Assembly (NCBI GenBank): GCA_019914945.1
Contig: CM034110.1
Location: 8,387,808 to 8,451,807, forward strand
Source of the DNA: Typha latifolia
Lineage: Eukaryota > Streptophyta > Magnoliopsida > Poales > Typhaceae
DNA: 64,000 bases
Direction of reading: 5' to 3'
Numbering within the stretch: the first letter of the stretch is position 1; the number at the start of each line of letters is the position of its first letter. Below, one piece after another: positions 14,353 through 27,599 of the stretch. Below the pieces are notes generated by a model. That model was not told the origin of the DNA. It ran no database searches and saw only the letters and a program-made list of their open reading frames with translations. The position numbers were made by a program, and so were the translations under genes.

Positions 14353-14620
14353 AAAGTTATAAAAATATGCATGCATAAGGGTCGAGCTATAGATGCAAAT
14401 AGTGGATCGAGCTTTTGAGTCGGGTAGTGAGAGCAAAGATCTAGCCTATGCCGCTCACAACTATCTCGGGCTCAGATCGTGATAAAAAATTATAAAAAAA
14501 TGTATGCATTATGGGTTGAGCCGTAGATGAGAATAGTGGATCGGACTTTCGGATCGAGGTCGGGCGGGTAAAGCATTAGCCCATGCAGCCTAGAACCATC
14601 TCGGGTTCAAGACCAAACAA
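14353..14620. repeat. Diverged tandem duplication, period about 134 bp
   Basis: Two copies, about 14353-14486 and 14487-14620. Each holds TATAAAAA..ATG(C/T)ATGCAT, then a GTCGAGC/GTTGAGCC box, AGTGGATCG (at 14401 and 14535), a GTCGGG box, GCCTATGC/GCCCATGC, and ATCTCGGG(C/T)TCA. They lie in a larger GGGC/CCCG-rich repeat starting near 14046, resembling the GC-string-bearing hAT-like elements elsewhere in the window. Confidence 0.6.
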
Positions 14621-15182
14621 GAATGATTTTCTTTAATAGCTCATGTGAGTTTGAGGTAAGGAGTTCAACCAGTCTTGTCTTGGCCGGTTGAACTAATCAC
14701 GTTACCATGTGCGAGTTTTATAGCTGTGGCAGATAAGTAAGTAATATATTTGTATATTTTTTTATTAAAGAAAAAAAAAAAGTTAGGGGTTCAGACCTTT
14801 ATGCGGCAAAGTTTGTTGTTGGAAAGTAGAAAACAATGCCCAAATGGTGCCTTTTATTTAAACTTCCAGTGAAACAAATAAACGAACAAAACCATACTGA
14901 TAAACAATTATGCTTGCATTTATAGAAAAGTACAACATACTAACCCCACAATATATTCTCTACCCAAGTGGTGAGAACTGGGGGCTACACCATACACCCA
15001 ACACCAATTTCTCAATTCCAATATATTTCCTTTGGCATCTAAGCACAGGACCACCTAATTATTATCTATATTCCAATACAACAGTGAAAAATAAACCCAG
15101 GTATATAACGACTCCCTATTTCAAATAACCAGGACTTAGCGGGTGCTTATGAAGCAACCACAGCTTAATTTACTAGTAGGTT

Positions 15183-15932
15183 TTAGAATTGTCCACCTTC
15201 GAATGTCTGCCCGAATTGCCACCCCGCCGGCACGACGTCGTAGCTATTGACCGTCCGGCCGTCGCTGGCGGTGACCTGGAAGGAGAGGCTCTGACCGTCG
15301 AGATGCGCGTTGCTCTGCCAGTTCTGACCCCAGTTGCGCGACATCGACTGCCACTCGGTGTTCGATCCCTTGATTGCGACGGCGTGCACATCGCCGGCGC
15401 CGCCCACGTTCGTGATCAGAACTAAGTTGAAATATGAGTGGCCGTTGATTGTGAATCTGATCCCTCCTTTCTTCGCACAAGGGACTCTGCACGTTGTAGC
15501 CATATACGTACAATTAGTCCAACCAGGTCCGAACCCAATCGAGTTACATACGGACCCATGTCAGGTCCAAGAAATACCACCACCACAAAGCTCACCTTCT
15601 AAAGGCCACCGGCACAATTCCGGCGCGGTACTGGGCGATCTGGAGGAAGGCCGGCTCGGCCAAATCGAAGTGCGGCCGCGGTGGGTTGCACCACCCGCCA
15701 TTGTCGCTCGGCAGGGCATAGTTCGGCGGACAAAAATTAGTCGCCGTCACAACTATCGACCCCGGGAGGCACCACCGCGCGTCACCGCCGCACCGCATCT
15801 CGTAGCACGAGCCGCAGCTGAGCCCGTCGTTGAACAGCGCGGTGCTGAGCGCCGCGGTGTTCGTCCCGTACCCTTGGCTATAAAGGTTACCATACCCACA
15901 TGCCCCTCCTACATTAAATAATTAATCATAAG

Positions 15933-16009
<77 letters not shown>

Positions 16010-16199
16010 GTACTTTACGATAAAGAAATGATTCACATACACACTTACCCATCGTCCCAGATGCGTCTCCTCCACCGTAGAAAGTCGCATGCGCGCTCTC
16101 CCAGCCGTAGGAATCCCCGAAGGTCTCCTGAGATAGGATGCAGAGGGACGTGAAGAAGAGGAAGAAGGCCGCGGAGAAGGAGCACCTTGGAGTTGCCAT
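15183..16199 (-). CDS. EXPA: Alpha-expansin
   Basis: Three exons: 16049-16199, 15596-15908 and 15486-15183, GT-AG, 255 aa. Expansins are secreted wall-loosening proteins that act non-enzymatically on cellulose/xyloglucan contacts during growth. Signal peptide about residues 1-28 ([20 protein letters not shown]...). The mature start [19 protein letters not shown] continues across intron 1 into [15 protein letters not shown]. The alpha-type insertion [12 protein letters not shown] carries the HFD motif. The C-terminal carbohydrate-binding-like domain has [10 protein letters not shown] and ends [14 protein letters not shown]. Length is typical (250-260 aa). Intron 1 carries a long CT/AT microsatellite. 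Confidence 0.97.
15938..16007. repeat. Compound (CT)n-(AT)n microsatellite in expansin intron 1
   Basis: About 40 bp of CT repeat followed by about 28 bp of AT repeat, in the 140-bp first intron of the expansin gene between donor 16048 and acceptor 15909. Confidence 0.95.
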
Positions 16200-16547
16200 T
16201 GTGAGATAGTGGTGGATTTGGGTACTTGATGAAGATAGAGAGGTGGCCTGCAGGTATATATATATACAAATATGATCGTATATACATACATACTACATAC
16301 ATACATAGTAGGGGAGAATTAATGGTGGGGCAATTAATTAAGGGTGTGATTTGAAAAAAAAAACTAAAATTTCCTTGTGCAAAGAGACAAGTCGGCGGTT
16401 CTGACGTCCCGGCCGATCATATGCTTGAAAACGGACTGCAGTTAATACGTACAAATCAGGCGCACATGCAAGTGTTCGTCTCCGTGTAACGACCGTTAAC
16501 TTCACACCATTCATCACTCTCTATCTCGCTCCATATATATAAAAGAT

Positions 16548-17170
16548 AAATACTTTAATTCGATACCGGTTTCAAAATCATATTATGTAATAAAAATAGT
16601 ATATTAGTTAAGAAGATTTAATTATGTGTGCCTAACTTCCTAATTTTTTTATTATACCATTGAAAATCTTAACCATTACATCTTTATCAAATTGATTGAT
16701 AAATAACTTTACGCACTCTACACATTTTCTTTCTTAAATATAATTATGCCTTAATTATAGAAGATATTATTTAATATTAAATAATTTAAATTTGATTATT
16801 TAGAGATAAACTTTAATTTAAATATATTTCTCTATCTCTATCTATTAAAATTTAATTTAAATCAATCTTAAACTAATGGGAGATATATGTAAATAATAAA
16901 AAATAATCAAAAAGATAAAATATAATTAAATTTTTATCAAGTTAATTATAAAAGACATCAATACCTTTATTTTCACATATATACATTACTCTCGATTAAT
17001 GATATATATGTTTTTTACTTGATAAAATATTAAGATAATATAATTGTCAAAAAATAATGTGCAAGATTATATATCTGAAAAAATTAACTATTGAATCGGT
17101 AATATTTTTTATTCGTATTATACCTTTAAAATCTTAACCGTTAGATCTTCATCAAACTGATTAATAACGC
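16548..17170. repeat. Dispersed repeat, copy A
   Basis: Colinear with 35872-36510. Shared exact 20-mers include AGTATATTAGTTAAGAAGAT (16598; 35991) and GTTAATTATAAAAGACATCA (16941; 36336), spaced 343 and 345 bp apart. Copy A contains an internal direct repeat: ATCTTAACC(A/G)TTA...TTCATCAAACTGATT-like sequence near 16668 and again near 17130. No coding capacity. Probably a non-autonomous mobile element. Confidence 0.75.
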
Positions 17171-20100
17171 GAAAAAAAAAAAAACCGCTATATATATATA
17201 AACTAAATACTATGTTAAAATGTGAACGTAGAAATACTAATCCTTGGAAGTTTTGGGTTAGGTGCACATGGGAATCCTGGTTTTGTGGGCAATCGTTAGT
17301 GTCGCAGAGTGGATTACTACTATTTGGAGGCATTCTAATTTGCAACGATCCCTCCCTATGATCAGCATATCTTGGGGGGGCCCTATTCCTTGATACGGAA
17401 GTTATATGACACATATCGTTCAGGAATAAGACAAAATGTTAATGCGAACTCTTATCTATAGCGCATGGATCCCTCTAATTTAATAGTCAACAGACAATAT
17501 CTTTGAATAACGATATGTTCTTCTACTAGTTGTCCTTTGTTAGAGGTAGTAGTATTATGGTGTTTTATAAAAGTTTTTGGGTTAATTAATTAATTAGAGA
17601 CAAAGATATGATCCAAGCCTTAATATATTGCAATCGAAGCTAACGCAATCCTCAGGTAGTAAAACGAACAGTTATGAAACGAGATCATGCAGTAGGCAAA
17701 CAGTTTGATTAATAAGTTGCTTTCCATTGAGATTTGCGTAATCGGGTAGGCAAAACGTTGCATGTCCTGCAGCTATGCAGCACATTCGAGTTGGTGTCCT
17801 TCCACTTTCCCCTGTGCAAGATGGGCCATTGCAACGCTTGAGTGTTTAAAAGATCGATCGAGAGAGAGAGTGAGTGAAAAATCTCATAAGTTCATGAGTG
17901 TTCCAACTCCTAACCTTCTACCATGAATTGATTCTTCTCCAATACTACACTACACTCAAAGGCCTATCATAAAAAGTTTCCAATAAGATGAGATGAGACA
18001 ATGATACGAATTTTTTAATTTCCACCAATATTATGATGAGAAAAAGCTCGTGGTTATCCTTCGCTCTAACGAAGACTACATATCTTGTGGCTTTCAATTT
18101 TTGCACACGTATTTGCATCCACAGCATATGGTAGATAGATTTCCTCCCTTTGCATGTGAATGTCATAAATGAAGTCAGAGGAGGCTTATGGTTCACAGAG
18201 CTCAAATAGTCTTTTATTTGTTTGTATACCCTTCCAAAATTTAGTATTTAACGAATACCTACCTACTCGAGAGTAATGTATGCAAAAAAAATAAAAATAA
18301 AAATTTATTTTTTTAATATTAAATAGATTAAAATATAATTATTGGTTAACTTTGTAGATATATACAAAAACCAACTACAAGTCTAGAGGAATATACAGAT
18401 AAATGGGGGATTATAAAAGGGTATACATGCACACACACAAAAAAAAATCGTTTCCTTAATTAAAGCAAGCGGGTCGGATCCACAAATTTAACCCGTTAAT
18501 GGACCACAAAGTTAATGGATTAATTGCCCGTTCAGTTAATGGTTCGAGGTGGGCTCTATAACTTATGGGTCGAGAGTTTCTTCTTGTTGGGCTGCAAATT
18601 TTGGATTTTATGATGAGAAATTTACATTTAGCACCCTATATTATCACTTATTTATAGTTACAATATAAGTTTTCAATATTCACAAATTGAATACTATATA
18701 TATATTAACACAGATATCATTTAAGCATATAACATAAAAATAAAATATCTTCTAAACTACATATTTTGAGACTGCATTTCTTTCTTGCACAAATTCTCAA
18801 AGTAAAAGAGAGTAAATTGGACATAATAAAAAATAAAAATGAGTTCTTATCCTCTAAAATTATTTTTCTTTTTATCTTCTATTCTCCTCCGTTGGATAAG
18901 ATATATTTTTCTAGACAAATAGGCTGGACAATATATTTTGAGTCGGGTGTGCTACTAAATCTAGGAGTTTAGTTAAGTTAACATATCTCACCATAATATT
19001 TAATAAAAAAAATTTAATAAAATATATGACTCAATTTTATAAATATTAAAAATATAATTTGTAAACCAACAAAAATTTAGTTCCTTTTAATTTTAGGTTA
19101 CTCAACGAGATCTTAAATTTTTATTAACGAATGGGGCATCGTATCTTAAGAGATAAACCGACATTAAGACTACTCTTTGGTGGAATTCGTGCGGTCAAAT
19201 CAAGCATTAGTGAATAGAAAGAACTAAATCCTTGAATAAATTAACGAAATAGTTTGATATGTAGGCAATATCGATGTGGTAAATGTAATAATGTTGAAAG
19301 AACCATTAACGAAATCAAAAATAGAATTCTAATAAAAAATAGGGGCTTTTACATAATTGTCATTAAACTTTTAGAATATCATAATATCGTTAGTTAAATC
19401 TAATGAATAATTGTTAAAACTAAATTTAGATTAACGGAAGATCATTTTGCCATTGTATAAATCCCTTAAAATAGTTTTAAAACTATCTAATATTATTTAA
19501 CACCAGAGTACAAGGATAAAAATATTTTTTGTACGAAAACTTAATGATAAATAATTTATGCTCTAAAGTTCGATGTAGAATGATATTTTAGTCATTTATA
19601 TAAATTTGTTACTTTAATAACTATATATTTATAATATTCTAAGAATATTTTATGAGCAAATGGGTGTACTGTCTTAGTTGTTCAGTGATTGTGAAGCGTT
19701 AGTAAACACGCTAAATGAGAGAAGAGAACGATATACACACTAGGAATTTACTCCACTTATAAATAACTGGCTTAGGTGTATTAAAGAGGCTACTTGTATC
19801 AAAATTTGTTACACAAGCAAAAGTAACAACTTTGTGGCCAATAGTTTAGCTAGTTATACTCTAGTCAATCATCTAATTTTGTACTGTAATCTTATGAATA
19901 TATATTTCTGTAACCCTTTTTTCTTTGAAAAAAAATTACATACTAGCACCGACCAAGATGGGCCCACACCAAAATTCCATTCTATGTGACAGTCTCATGC
20001 CTGATGGCATAATCCACAGTAGTATACAATTAGTTCCATTGCTGTAATCAATAGATTATAATACTTAAAAGACTGACTAATCCAACTAAAACGACAGCTA

Positions 20101-20243
20101 ACAGTGAGACGTGGATCACACCAAAAGGCCGACTCTCTTGTACAACACCTGCTGCGAAGAAGCCACGTGTCCCAATAGGATCCAAATTAGCATTAATTAG
20201 AGTGGGCCGACTCATTAATGTGAGGCAGCGAGGGATGGTTTGT

Positions 20244-20263
20244 GTCTGCCTCACTGCATTTAA
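20244..20263. promoter_or_regulatory. Conserved distal nsLTP block, copy 1
   Basis: GTCTGCCTCACTGCATTTAA, one of four near-identical blocks upstream of nsLTP1-4; here about 1.7 kb before the ATG of nsLTP1. The function is inferred only from its conservation in diverged flanks. Confidence 0.5.
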
Positions 20264-21797
20264 TCAAGATGGACGAGGGAGAGAGAGAGAGAGAAGAAAA
20301 GAAAAGAAGGGAATATGAGAAAAGAGAAGGTGCATCGAACTCATTCTGGATTTAATACAAGTGATGTACCAAATCGAACCACCGTGGACTTAATAAATGT
20401 CTGTCTCTTTAATTATTGAATGTGGCTAGAAACCTCTAGGGTTTATGCACTACAAAATTTTCCCTACAAGTTTGACGAGTAATTTAGGTCTATTAATATC
20501 TTATAGAAATATAATTAGATTGCATCCCTATTCCTCTCGCAAAAATCTCTGGTATAGTTTTTATGCAATATTGTTTAGAATATAAAATACTTATGTATAC
20601 CAGGATACTAATTTACTTATAGATTGGCTTGTTAATATACGATATCATATGTTTTGAAATATATATATCACTTTTAAAAGAATATGTAAGGGTATAACAC
20701 TTACAAACTCTTTGATTTGAATAGTATTCAACTATTCATACATGCCAATATGCCACGTCATAGAGGGCTATGCATCATCTATATATCATCGTACATCGTG
20801 TAGATGACACGTAACGAAACGATGCCATTTTTTAAGGTTTTTAATACATAGGAGAAGCAATAACTACAAATACGTTATGTATCCTCCTTTCCCTACAAAA
20901 GTGTAGGCCATTCCTCGAATAAATGATTCACGAGTCTTACATTATTATTATTTATTTATTCTATCTTAATATATATAATTTTATCAAAAAGGTGAAAAAG
21001 AAATATTCCTCCAATAACTCCTTTTATTAATGCTATTTGAGAAACGAATAAATTAGAGTTGTTCACAAATTTGGCCTCCTTAAAAATATTATTTATTAAA
21101 ATGGATCATATCCCAAATTTAATATATAAAAAGAGTATGTTTTGACTTACAAGTTAACATGAAAAATGCTTATCTATTTAATATTTTAACTATTACAAAA
21201 AATATGGAGCAATTATTTATACATAAAATACTGAGCAATTTAGTATTTTATTATTAAAATGCTGAATTGTTCAGTCTTAAAGAGCATATTTTTGTAATCA
21301 AAATTTTATCTTGAACATATCATATGAAGATGAGTGAAAAAAAAAAACTTAATGATTATGGCCAAATCAAACATAAAATATATTGGTAAAAATAAAAAAA
21401 AATTTAAAAAGTCGAAGCGTGATAATTTTGTACTAGATTATCTTTTTATATAAATTACTAAACAGTTTAACAGCGTTTTTTTTAACAACTTACAGTATAG
21501 ATAGTAACTGAGCTGACTAAAACAAATCTTGTTAAATGGTAAAAAAGTTTCTCAGGACTACCAATTTGTTCAAAAACTCGGATAAATTATCCCAATAGTT
21601 AAATTTCCGGGCAAAGCATTAATGCAAAGCGACAGAGAAATTGGGTCCTCCAATTAATACATATATATGTATATAATGAGAGTAAAAGTAGGTAGACATC
21701 CAATTAATAGTTAGTAAAATAGTATTGAAAAAGATAGATAAGTATTCGCCAATTGATAGCAGAGAGAGCACACTATATTCGTAAGTTTCCAAACCCT

Positions 21798-21828
21798 CTA
21801 GCTACCCCAATTAATACCACAACCCCCC
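21798..21828 (+). promoter_or_regulatory. Conserved proximal nsLTP promoter block, gene 1
   Basis: CTAGCTACCCCAATTAATAC followed by CACAACC, 164 bp upstream of the ATG. The same block is at 24925 (gene 2), 29035 (gene 3) and 31681 (gene 4). A TATTTAAA box follows at 21888-21895. Confidence 0.6.
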
Positions 21829-21961
21829 AATGTCCAGATGCCAACTCCCAACTACCCCTCATTTTATCACTCTGAAGTCTGAATGCCTATTTAAACAAGC
21901 ACGACTCCCTCCAATTATCATCACGACAACCCGCACCTCACTCTTGCTAACCTAATCCGAC

Positions 21962-22415
21962 ATGGCTCGCTCGATTGCCGCCGTCGCCATCGTCCTCGCA
22001 GTCCTCCTGGTCGCCGCCCCGCACGTCGCGAACGCGCTCACCTGCGGCCAGGTGGCGTCGTCCATCTCACAGTGCATCTCCTACGCTAAGACCGGCGCAG
22101 GCGCCCCGCCCCCGCGCTGCTGCAGCGGAGTGAAGAGCCTTAACTCTTTGGCCAAGACCTCGGCGGACCGCCAGACTGCGTGCAACTGCCTCAAGAGCCT
22201 TGCCGGCGGCGTCAGTGGCCTCAAACCCGGCGCCGTCGCCGGCATCCCTGGCAAGTGCGGTGTCAGTGTTCCCTTCCCCATCAGCACCTCTACTGACTGC
22301 AGCAAGTAAGCTATTCACATCTTTCTATTCGACTTCACTCGCCTTAAATTCCCGGTATCTCCATATCTAACTTTTTTTCCCCTTTTTTTTTTTTTTTAAT
22401 TGCAGGGTTCGCTAA
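21962..22415 (+). CDS. Type-1 non-specific lipid-transfer protein (array gene 1)
   Basis: Exons 21962-22305 and 22406-22415, 117 aa. Small secreted protein that binds lipids in a hydrophobic tunnel; roles include cuticle and wall lipid export and defence. Signal peptide about 1-25 (ending HVANA), mature start LTCGQV. Eight cysteines spaced C-9-C-14-CC-19-C-1-C-22-C-13-C, the type-1 pattern. The first pentapeptide TSADR is canonical; the second is PFPIS instead of the usual PYxIS. The intron splits the last Lys codon (AA|G), so the final exon encodes only V-R and the stop. Reading through the donor gives a false stop at 22307-22309. First of five same-strand copies. Confidence 0.95.
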
Positions 22416-24573
22416 GATCACTAGCTCGATCCTGTTAGGATTTGAGTTAGTGAGGGGGAAAAGTATCTATAGATTAAGAGAGAATAAGGTGGTAGCTGTT
22501 GCGAAACACCAAGGCTATATTGGTGTGGGAGTTTCATACGGCTTTTGCTTTGATGTGTTCATGTACTTGTACTGTTGTTCCTACTGCTAGTGATATGATG
22601 TTGTGAGATCTTGTGACACCCACTCGTAGCATTATTATCTTTATATTATCCATTTTCTTTGGTATATTTTGTTCTTGTGGATGGCAGACCTCGAGATGCG
22701 TTCACTTTTGAAAGCCTCTCTATCGTGGATATTAAAACTATTAACCGTCCGAAGCTATTGTTGGGCGAGTTTATGTTTATTCTAATAAGTGCAAGTTTGA
22801 TCTAACTAGTTTGGGACAACATAATGGAGCATGGACAAACTTATAAATTAAATGCCTTTTAAAGTCAAGCATTTAATTTCATGTGGTTCCTACTAAATTA
22901 TAGTTTTTAACAATTTTTATCTAACAACATAATGGACTAACATAACATGTAAGACTAGAAGTTACCAGAAAATAATTTTCAGTTCAGTTGGACATGATCA
23001 AGAATATTTGAGCAAAAGATCTAAACAGTTCAGTATAAAACCTTTTTTTGATTCTTTTTTCTCAATTATGTTAATTAGTCAGCAAGAAATTACAAACCCA
23101 GAAATCATAGGGCTGACTCAATTAAGTTGAATCTTCGACAGATCCGAACTATTCATTTTGTAATCCAAGATCAAGATGATTATATAATTCCATCCTTTTA
23201 ATATATGAGACAAAAATTGTGAGAATTTTATTTATTTATTACTCGTATAAGCATCAGATAGCCATTTTGTTCTAAGAAAACAGGGGCCTTATTCGAATCT
23301 GCTTCTCTTCTAATCCAGGAGTAATTAGATGAAATCGATGCCATAACCTCGCTATCTAGTTTATGTGTGTAGACTTATAAAGTTAATATGCTTGTATAGA
23401 TATTTTTTGAAACTCTTGTTTTCTTCTATATGGATATCACTAAAATGTAACTAAGTCTTAAAATTCTATGAAGTTAATCATAAAAATATAAAATTATTTA
23501 CATACATTCCTTTAGATTAAGGATTTATATAGTTATTTACTTGTTAAATTACTAAGATTTAAACTTCTAAAAGCCAAAAGTTTACTCCAAGGATATCACT
23601 GCAAAAAAAAAAACAGTAGTTTTAATATATATGCAAATAATTTATTTAGAAGAGTATCCACGTAAATAAAATAAACTTTGTCGAGGTATACATACAAAAA
23701 ACATTTGATTTTATTTAACACGTTGTTCTATATTTAGAGGTCAATCACTCCATCTGATGTATTTAATAAATATCTCCACCTTACACCTTGATTACATTTA
23801 CTGATGTGCCTCCTAATTAATAAAAAGAATTATATAATTATCACCAAAAAAAGTTTCAAATGTCATATTTGTCACCATATCCTTTAAAATATCATAATTG
23901 TCATGAATCACTGAACATTTTTTAAAAAATGTCATTATATATATTACGTAAATTGATATAACTAATCACATTTAAAATGAAGCTTCAATTATAAAAAAGA
24001 CTATATTGCTCTTGTAAAAATAATTTAAAATGGTTCAAAAACCATCTAATATTAGTAGTAACATAGCACAAATTTTTTATGCAAAAAGAAAAAAAAAATG
24101 ATCATATTATTTAATTTATCCAAAATTTAAGATATATATATATTTAATTTGATCACTTACATTTAATTGTAAACCTTAAGAATCACATATTAAGAATATA
24201 ATTGAAAATTTTCCATAAATTAAATTCTGGAAAAGTAAAATTAATTTCAACGCAAAAAGTATAGTGACAATTATATATTAAAAAAAACAATTAATGTTCA
24301 TAAATTCCGGCAGTAGGATCCATCACAAGAAAACTATATCCACGAAGAAAATAAACCATATTTACGCTCTCACAATTCACCCCCTATAATATGATCATAT
24401 TATTAAGTCAAGAGGAGTCCTCATCCAAATGAAATAAGCCATAACCACAAATATAAATCCACTGGAAATTTACAGATAAACCCATATTGACCATTTTATT
24501 TTATATTTTTTATCTCTCTCCAATTAGACCACACCGACAAGCCATTGATGCAGTAGATCGAGGGAGGATTTAT

Positions 24574-24593
24574 GTCTTCCTCACTGCATTTAA
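24574..24593. promoter_or_regulatory. Conserved distal nsLTP block, copy 2
   Basis: GTCTTCCTCACTGCATTTAA, about 530 bp upstream of the nsLTP2 ATG, the shortest distance among the four copies. It lies in a longer stretch (24297-24630) shared with the nsLTP3 upstream region. Confidence 0.55.
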
Positions 24594-24924
24594 GCCGATA
24601 ACGGAGGCAATTACAATCTAACACGTGTCCCAAACCGTGTCTTTAATTTGATAGTATTTAGTGTCTCGACTCGGCTTAATTACTCGATAGCAACTTCTGA
24701 ACTATCCATTAAACACCCTATAACGCGGTACAATAGAGATTTATAATATATACCTCAAATAAGATTCCTTTCTAATTACATTGTATCATTGGTTAAATTT
24801 ACTTTTGATGTTTACAGGGTATCATATAGGTTTTAACGAAGGAGAGAAATAGGAAGTACTTAGAACTTTAATTATATAACAATTCTATTGATATATTCCG
24901 TGGCAATTTTCACGTAGCTTTTGA

Positions 24925-24995
24925 TAGCTAACTACCCGAATTAATACCACAACCTCCCCTATGTTGCAATCTCATACCTCGAACTCCTATAAAAA
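24925..24995 (+). promoter_or_regulatory. nsLTP2 proximal block and TATA box
   Basis: GATAGCTAACTACCCGAATT plus AATACCACAACC at 24925-24955, then TATAAAAA at 24988-24995, about 115 bp before the ATG. The layout and sequence are nearly identical upstream of nsLTP3. Confidence 0.65.
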
Positions 24996-25102
24996 CCCAT
25001 CAATTCCCTCCCATTTCCTCCACCACTACTACATTAAGCTCTTGCTAAAGTAGATTACTTCAATATATATCTATCTCTCATACACACTTATTCTAATTTA
25101 TA

Positions 25103-25603
25103 ATGGCTCGCTCTATTACTGTCGTTCCGGTGGTCGTCATGTTTGCCATCCTCCTAATTGCATCACCCCACGTCGCTGATGCACTCACCTGTGGGCAGGT
25201 GACCTCGTCGATCTCCCAATGCCTTTCCTACGCTAAGACTGGCACGGGCATGCCGCCTTCTGGCTGCTGCAGCGGAGTGAAGAGTCTTAACTCTTTGGCC
25301 AAGACCTCGGCGGATCGCCAGACTGCATGCAAATGTCTTAAGACTATTGCCGGTAGTGTCAGTGGCCTCAAACCCGCCGCCATCTCTGGCATCCCCGGAA
25401 AGTGTGGTGTCCGTGTTCCCTTCCCTATTAGTACCTCTACTGACTGCAGCAAGTAAGATTATATATATATATATATATATGCAAATATACAAAAAGTGAC
25501 ATGAAAAAACGGATTGATGATTAAACATGTAAGCATTTCAGTTGAATAAATTAGAGGAAAATGACCAAAATATTTTTTTTTAAATTTTTATTGCAGGCTC
25601 TAA
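25103..25603 (+). CDS. Type-1 non-specific lipid-transfer protein (array gene 2)
   Basis: Exons 25103-25452 and 25597-25603, 118 aa. Signal peptide about 1-27 (ending HVADA), mature start LTCGQVTSSISQC. All eight cysteines are present with type-1 spacing. TSADR pentapeptide canonical, PFPIS in the second position. The tail is TDCSK-L after splicing: exon 2 contributes only GCTCTAA. Differs from gene 3 at few positions (for example [10 protein letters not shown] versus GIPRKCGVSV), and their promoters match over hundreds of bases, so 2 and 3 are the youngest pair. The intron starts with an AT microsatellite (about 25458-25480). Confidence 0.95.
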
Positions 25604-27391
25604 TAAGAAGCATTACTAGCTGGATCCTACGTACGAAGTAATTATACGAATAAGGTGGTGGTTGTTGCAGAACACTAGGCTACTGCAGCTGGAGCTCTCA
25701 TCCGAGTTTATATTTATGTACTTATGCATTCATGTATCCTAATTCCTAAGTCGCCGTTGTTACTAGTTACTACTGATGATGATGTTGTGAGATCTTTGTA
25801 ATCCCAGGTTGTCATCTATGTAGCTAGGAACAGTTATAAATCGAATGCTCTTTAAAAAATTATCTCCTTTTCTTTCAGAGAATTACTATTTCCCCAGTGT
25901 GGTTCGGCTCCTTTTCAACTGACTCATTTTATCTTCCAAACATAAAGTATTTAGTTCCATATAAAAGTTATTATTTCTCTATCGGCTTATCATATTATCC
26001 GAACATATATCATAAATTGGAATCTCGCTAGACCTATTTATTTTTTAAAATATAAAACATTCACTTATTTAAATCAAATTTATTTCTTGAGCACATCAAA
26101 TATTTTAGATTTAAAGTGAAGTGGCACATTAGAATATAAAATATAATAAATTATCTTTTCTCTAATGACTTTACTTTTTGAAGTTATTAGTGAGTTATTA
26201 AATTATAATTTCTAAATTTTCTATCTAAAACTAATGGTGTAATACTGGAAATCAATATGGTTCATTGACGTTAATATTTTTAATTTAAATAAGTTGTTAA
26301 ATAAATAAATTATGTTTATCATTTTTAAGTTAGAATGTATTTCCTATGAGGATAAAATTATGTCTTCTTAAATTTCTGAGACTAGCCTTAATTATAAATG
26401 CTTAAGTTTAAAATACATAGAAATAATTAAAATGTTTCCAAATTAGAGGTGGTAAACTGTCATTTTTCTAATTTCTCTTCAAGATATCCAAACATCATAT
26501 AAACCTATTCTGATTCCTTTTCTGAATCAAACTAAATTAGTCAAGATGAAATATTCAAACCGAGAAATCACCGAGTTGACCCAATTAAGTTGACTTTTCA
26601 ACATATCCAAATTATTAATTCTGTAATCCAAGATCTAGGTGATTATGCATTTCCATCGTTTTAAAAATGGAATTTTTTTCGTTAGATTTGATTGTAAAAC
26701 TCGTATAAGCATCTGATAGCGATCTACTCTTGTTCTAAGTAGATCGTTGACCCTGAGTATTCTTTAAGATATCATAATTGTTACAAATTATTGTGCTTTT
26801 ATAAAATTATCACTGTGTCAATTAAATCTAATAATCATAGCTAAGACCGAACTTTGATTATAAGAAATTATTCTTTTCTTACGCAAATGATGACAAATAT
26901 TATCATTCCGAATATTTTCTTAAAAAAAAAAGAGAGAGATTATTTTTTTATCATTTAAATTTTATTTGTAAACCTTAATGTTAAATCACCTTTCAATAAT
27001 GATGTTTAAAAATTTTCAATGACAATTACATGAGAAAAAAACAAATCTATTATTAAGTCATAAATTCCAGCAGTACGATCCATCACAAGAAAACTACATC
27101 CACCAAGAAATGTACTATATTTATGTACGTGATCCATCGAGTCTAGTAAACATAATAATGTTATGCTTTTACAAATCACCCCCTATATTATGATCAAATA
27201 ATTGGGTTGAGTAGTTCTCACAGCGAAATGAATTAATGAAAGAAGCCATAACCGTAAATATAATCCACTGGAACTTTGCAAATAAACCCATATTTACCTT
27301 TTTATTGTTTTTATCTTTCTCCAAATATCACACTTGACAATATATACCACGCCGACACGCCATTGCTGCAGTTGATTGATGGAGGAATTTT

Positions 27392-27411
27392 GTCTTCCTC
27401 ACTGCATTTAA
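27392..27411. promoter_or_regulatory. Conserved distal nsLTP block, copy 3
   Basis: GTCTTCCTCACTGCATTTAA, identical to copy 2 over 20 bp. Here it is about 1.84 kb from the nsLTP3 ATG because of the insertion at about 27600-28870. Confidence 0.55.
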
Positions 27412-27599
27412 ATCGACAACGAAGGTAGACTACAATTTTGACGTGTCTCCAAAGGGCTAACTACCGAGTGAATTTTTCCTCTTTAATTGGTACCGTCTGG
27501 AGTCGGCTCAATTACTTAATAGCCAATTTTGAACTATCCATTAAACACTCTTATAATGTGGTGCGACAGAGATTTAATACATAAGAACTATTTAATTTC

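Larger units (their letters stand above)
12252..15182. other. Repeat-rich intergenic region
   Basis: No gene. The left part is the transporter promoter and 5' UTR. From about 13.6 kb on there is a SINE-like tRNA-derived fragment (13810-13888) and a GGGC/GGGTCG-rich repeat with an internal tandem duplication (14046-14620). 14620-15180 is AT-rich and includes the expansin 3' flank. Confidence 0.5.
16200..21961. other. Long AT-rich intergenic region, no gene
   Basis: A TATA-type tract at about 16254-16266 fits the expansin promoter. 16548-17170 is one copy of a dispersed repeat (listed separately). 17200-20200 is AT-rich with only short random frames. An 86-codon frame at 17945-18205 (-) is not recognisable. 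20244-20263 carries the distal nsLTP block, and the nsLTP1 promoter occupies the last few hundred bases. Confidence 0.5.
22416..25102. other. Spacer between nsLTP1 and nsLTP2
   Basis: No gene. 23087-23275 is homologous to 26550-26738, and 24297-24630 to 27058-27450, showing that the flanks of nsLTP2 and nsLTP3 were duplicated together. About 23285-23865 is extra sequence absent from the second unit. Distal block at 24574-24593, proximal block at 24925-24960, TATAAAAA at 24988-24995. Confidence 0.6.

Noticed and set aside
17945..18205. 86-codon minus-strand frame
   Set aside because: No recognisable motif and AT-rich surroundings.
22067..22318. Minus-strand frames opposite the nsLTP genes (also at 25163-25528, 29357-29605, 31961-32185, 34034-34436)
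   Set aside because: Mirror frames caused by GC-rich third positions of the nsLTP coding strand; repeated in each paralogue for that reason.
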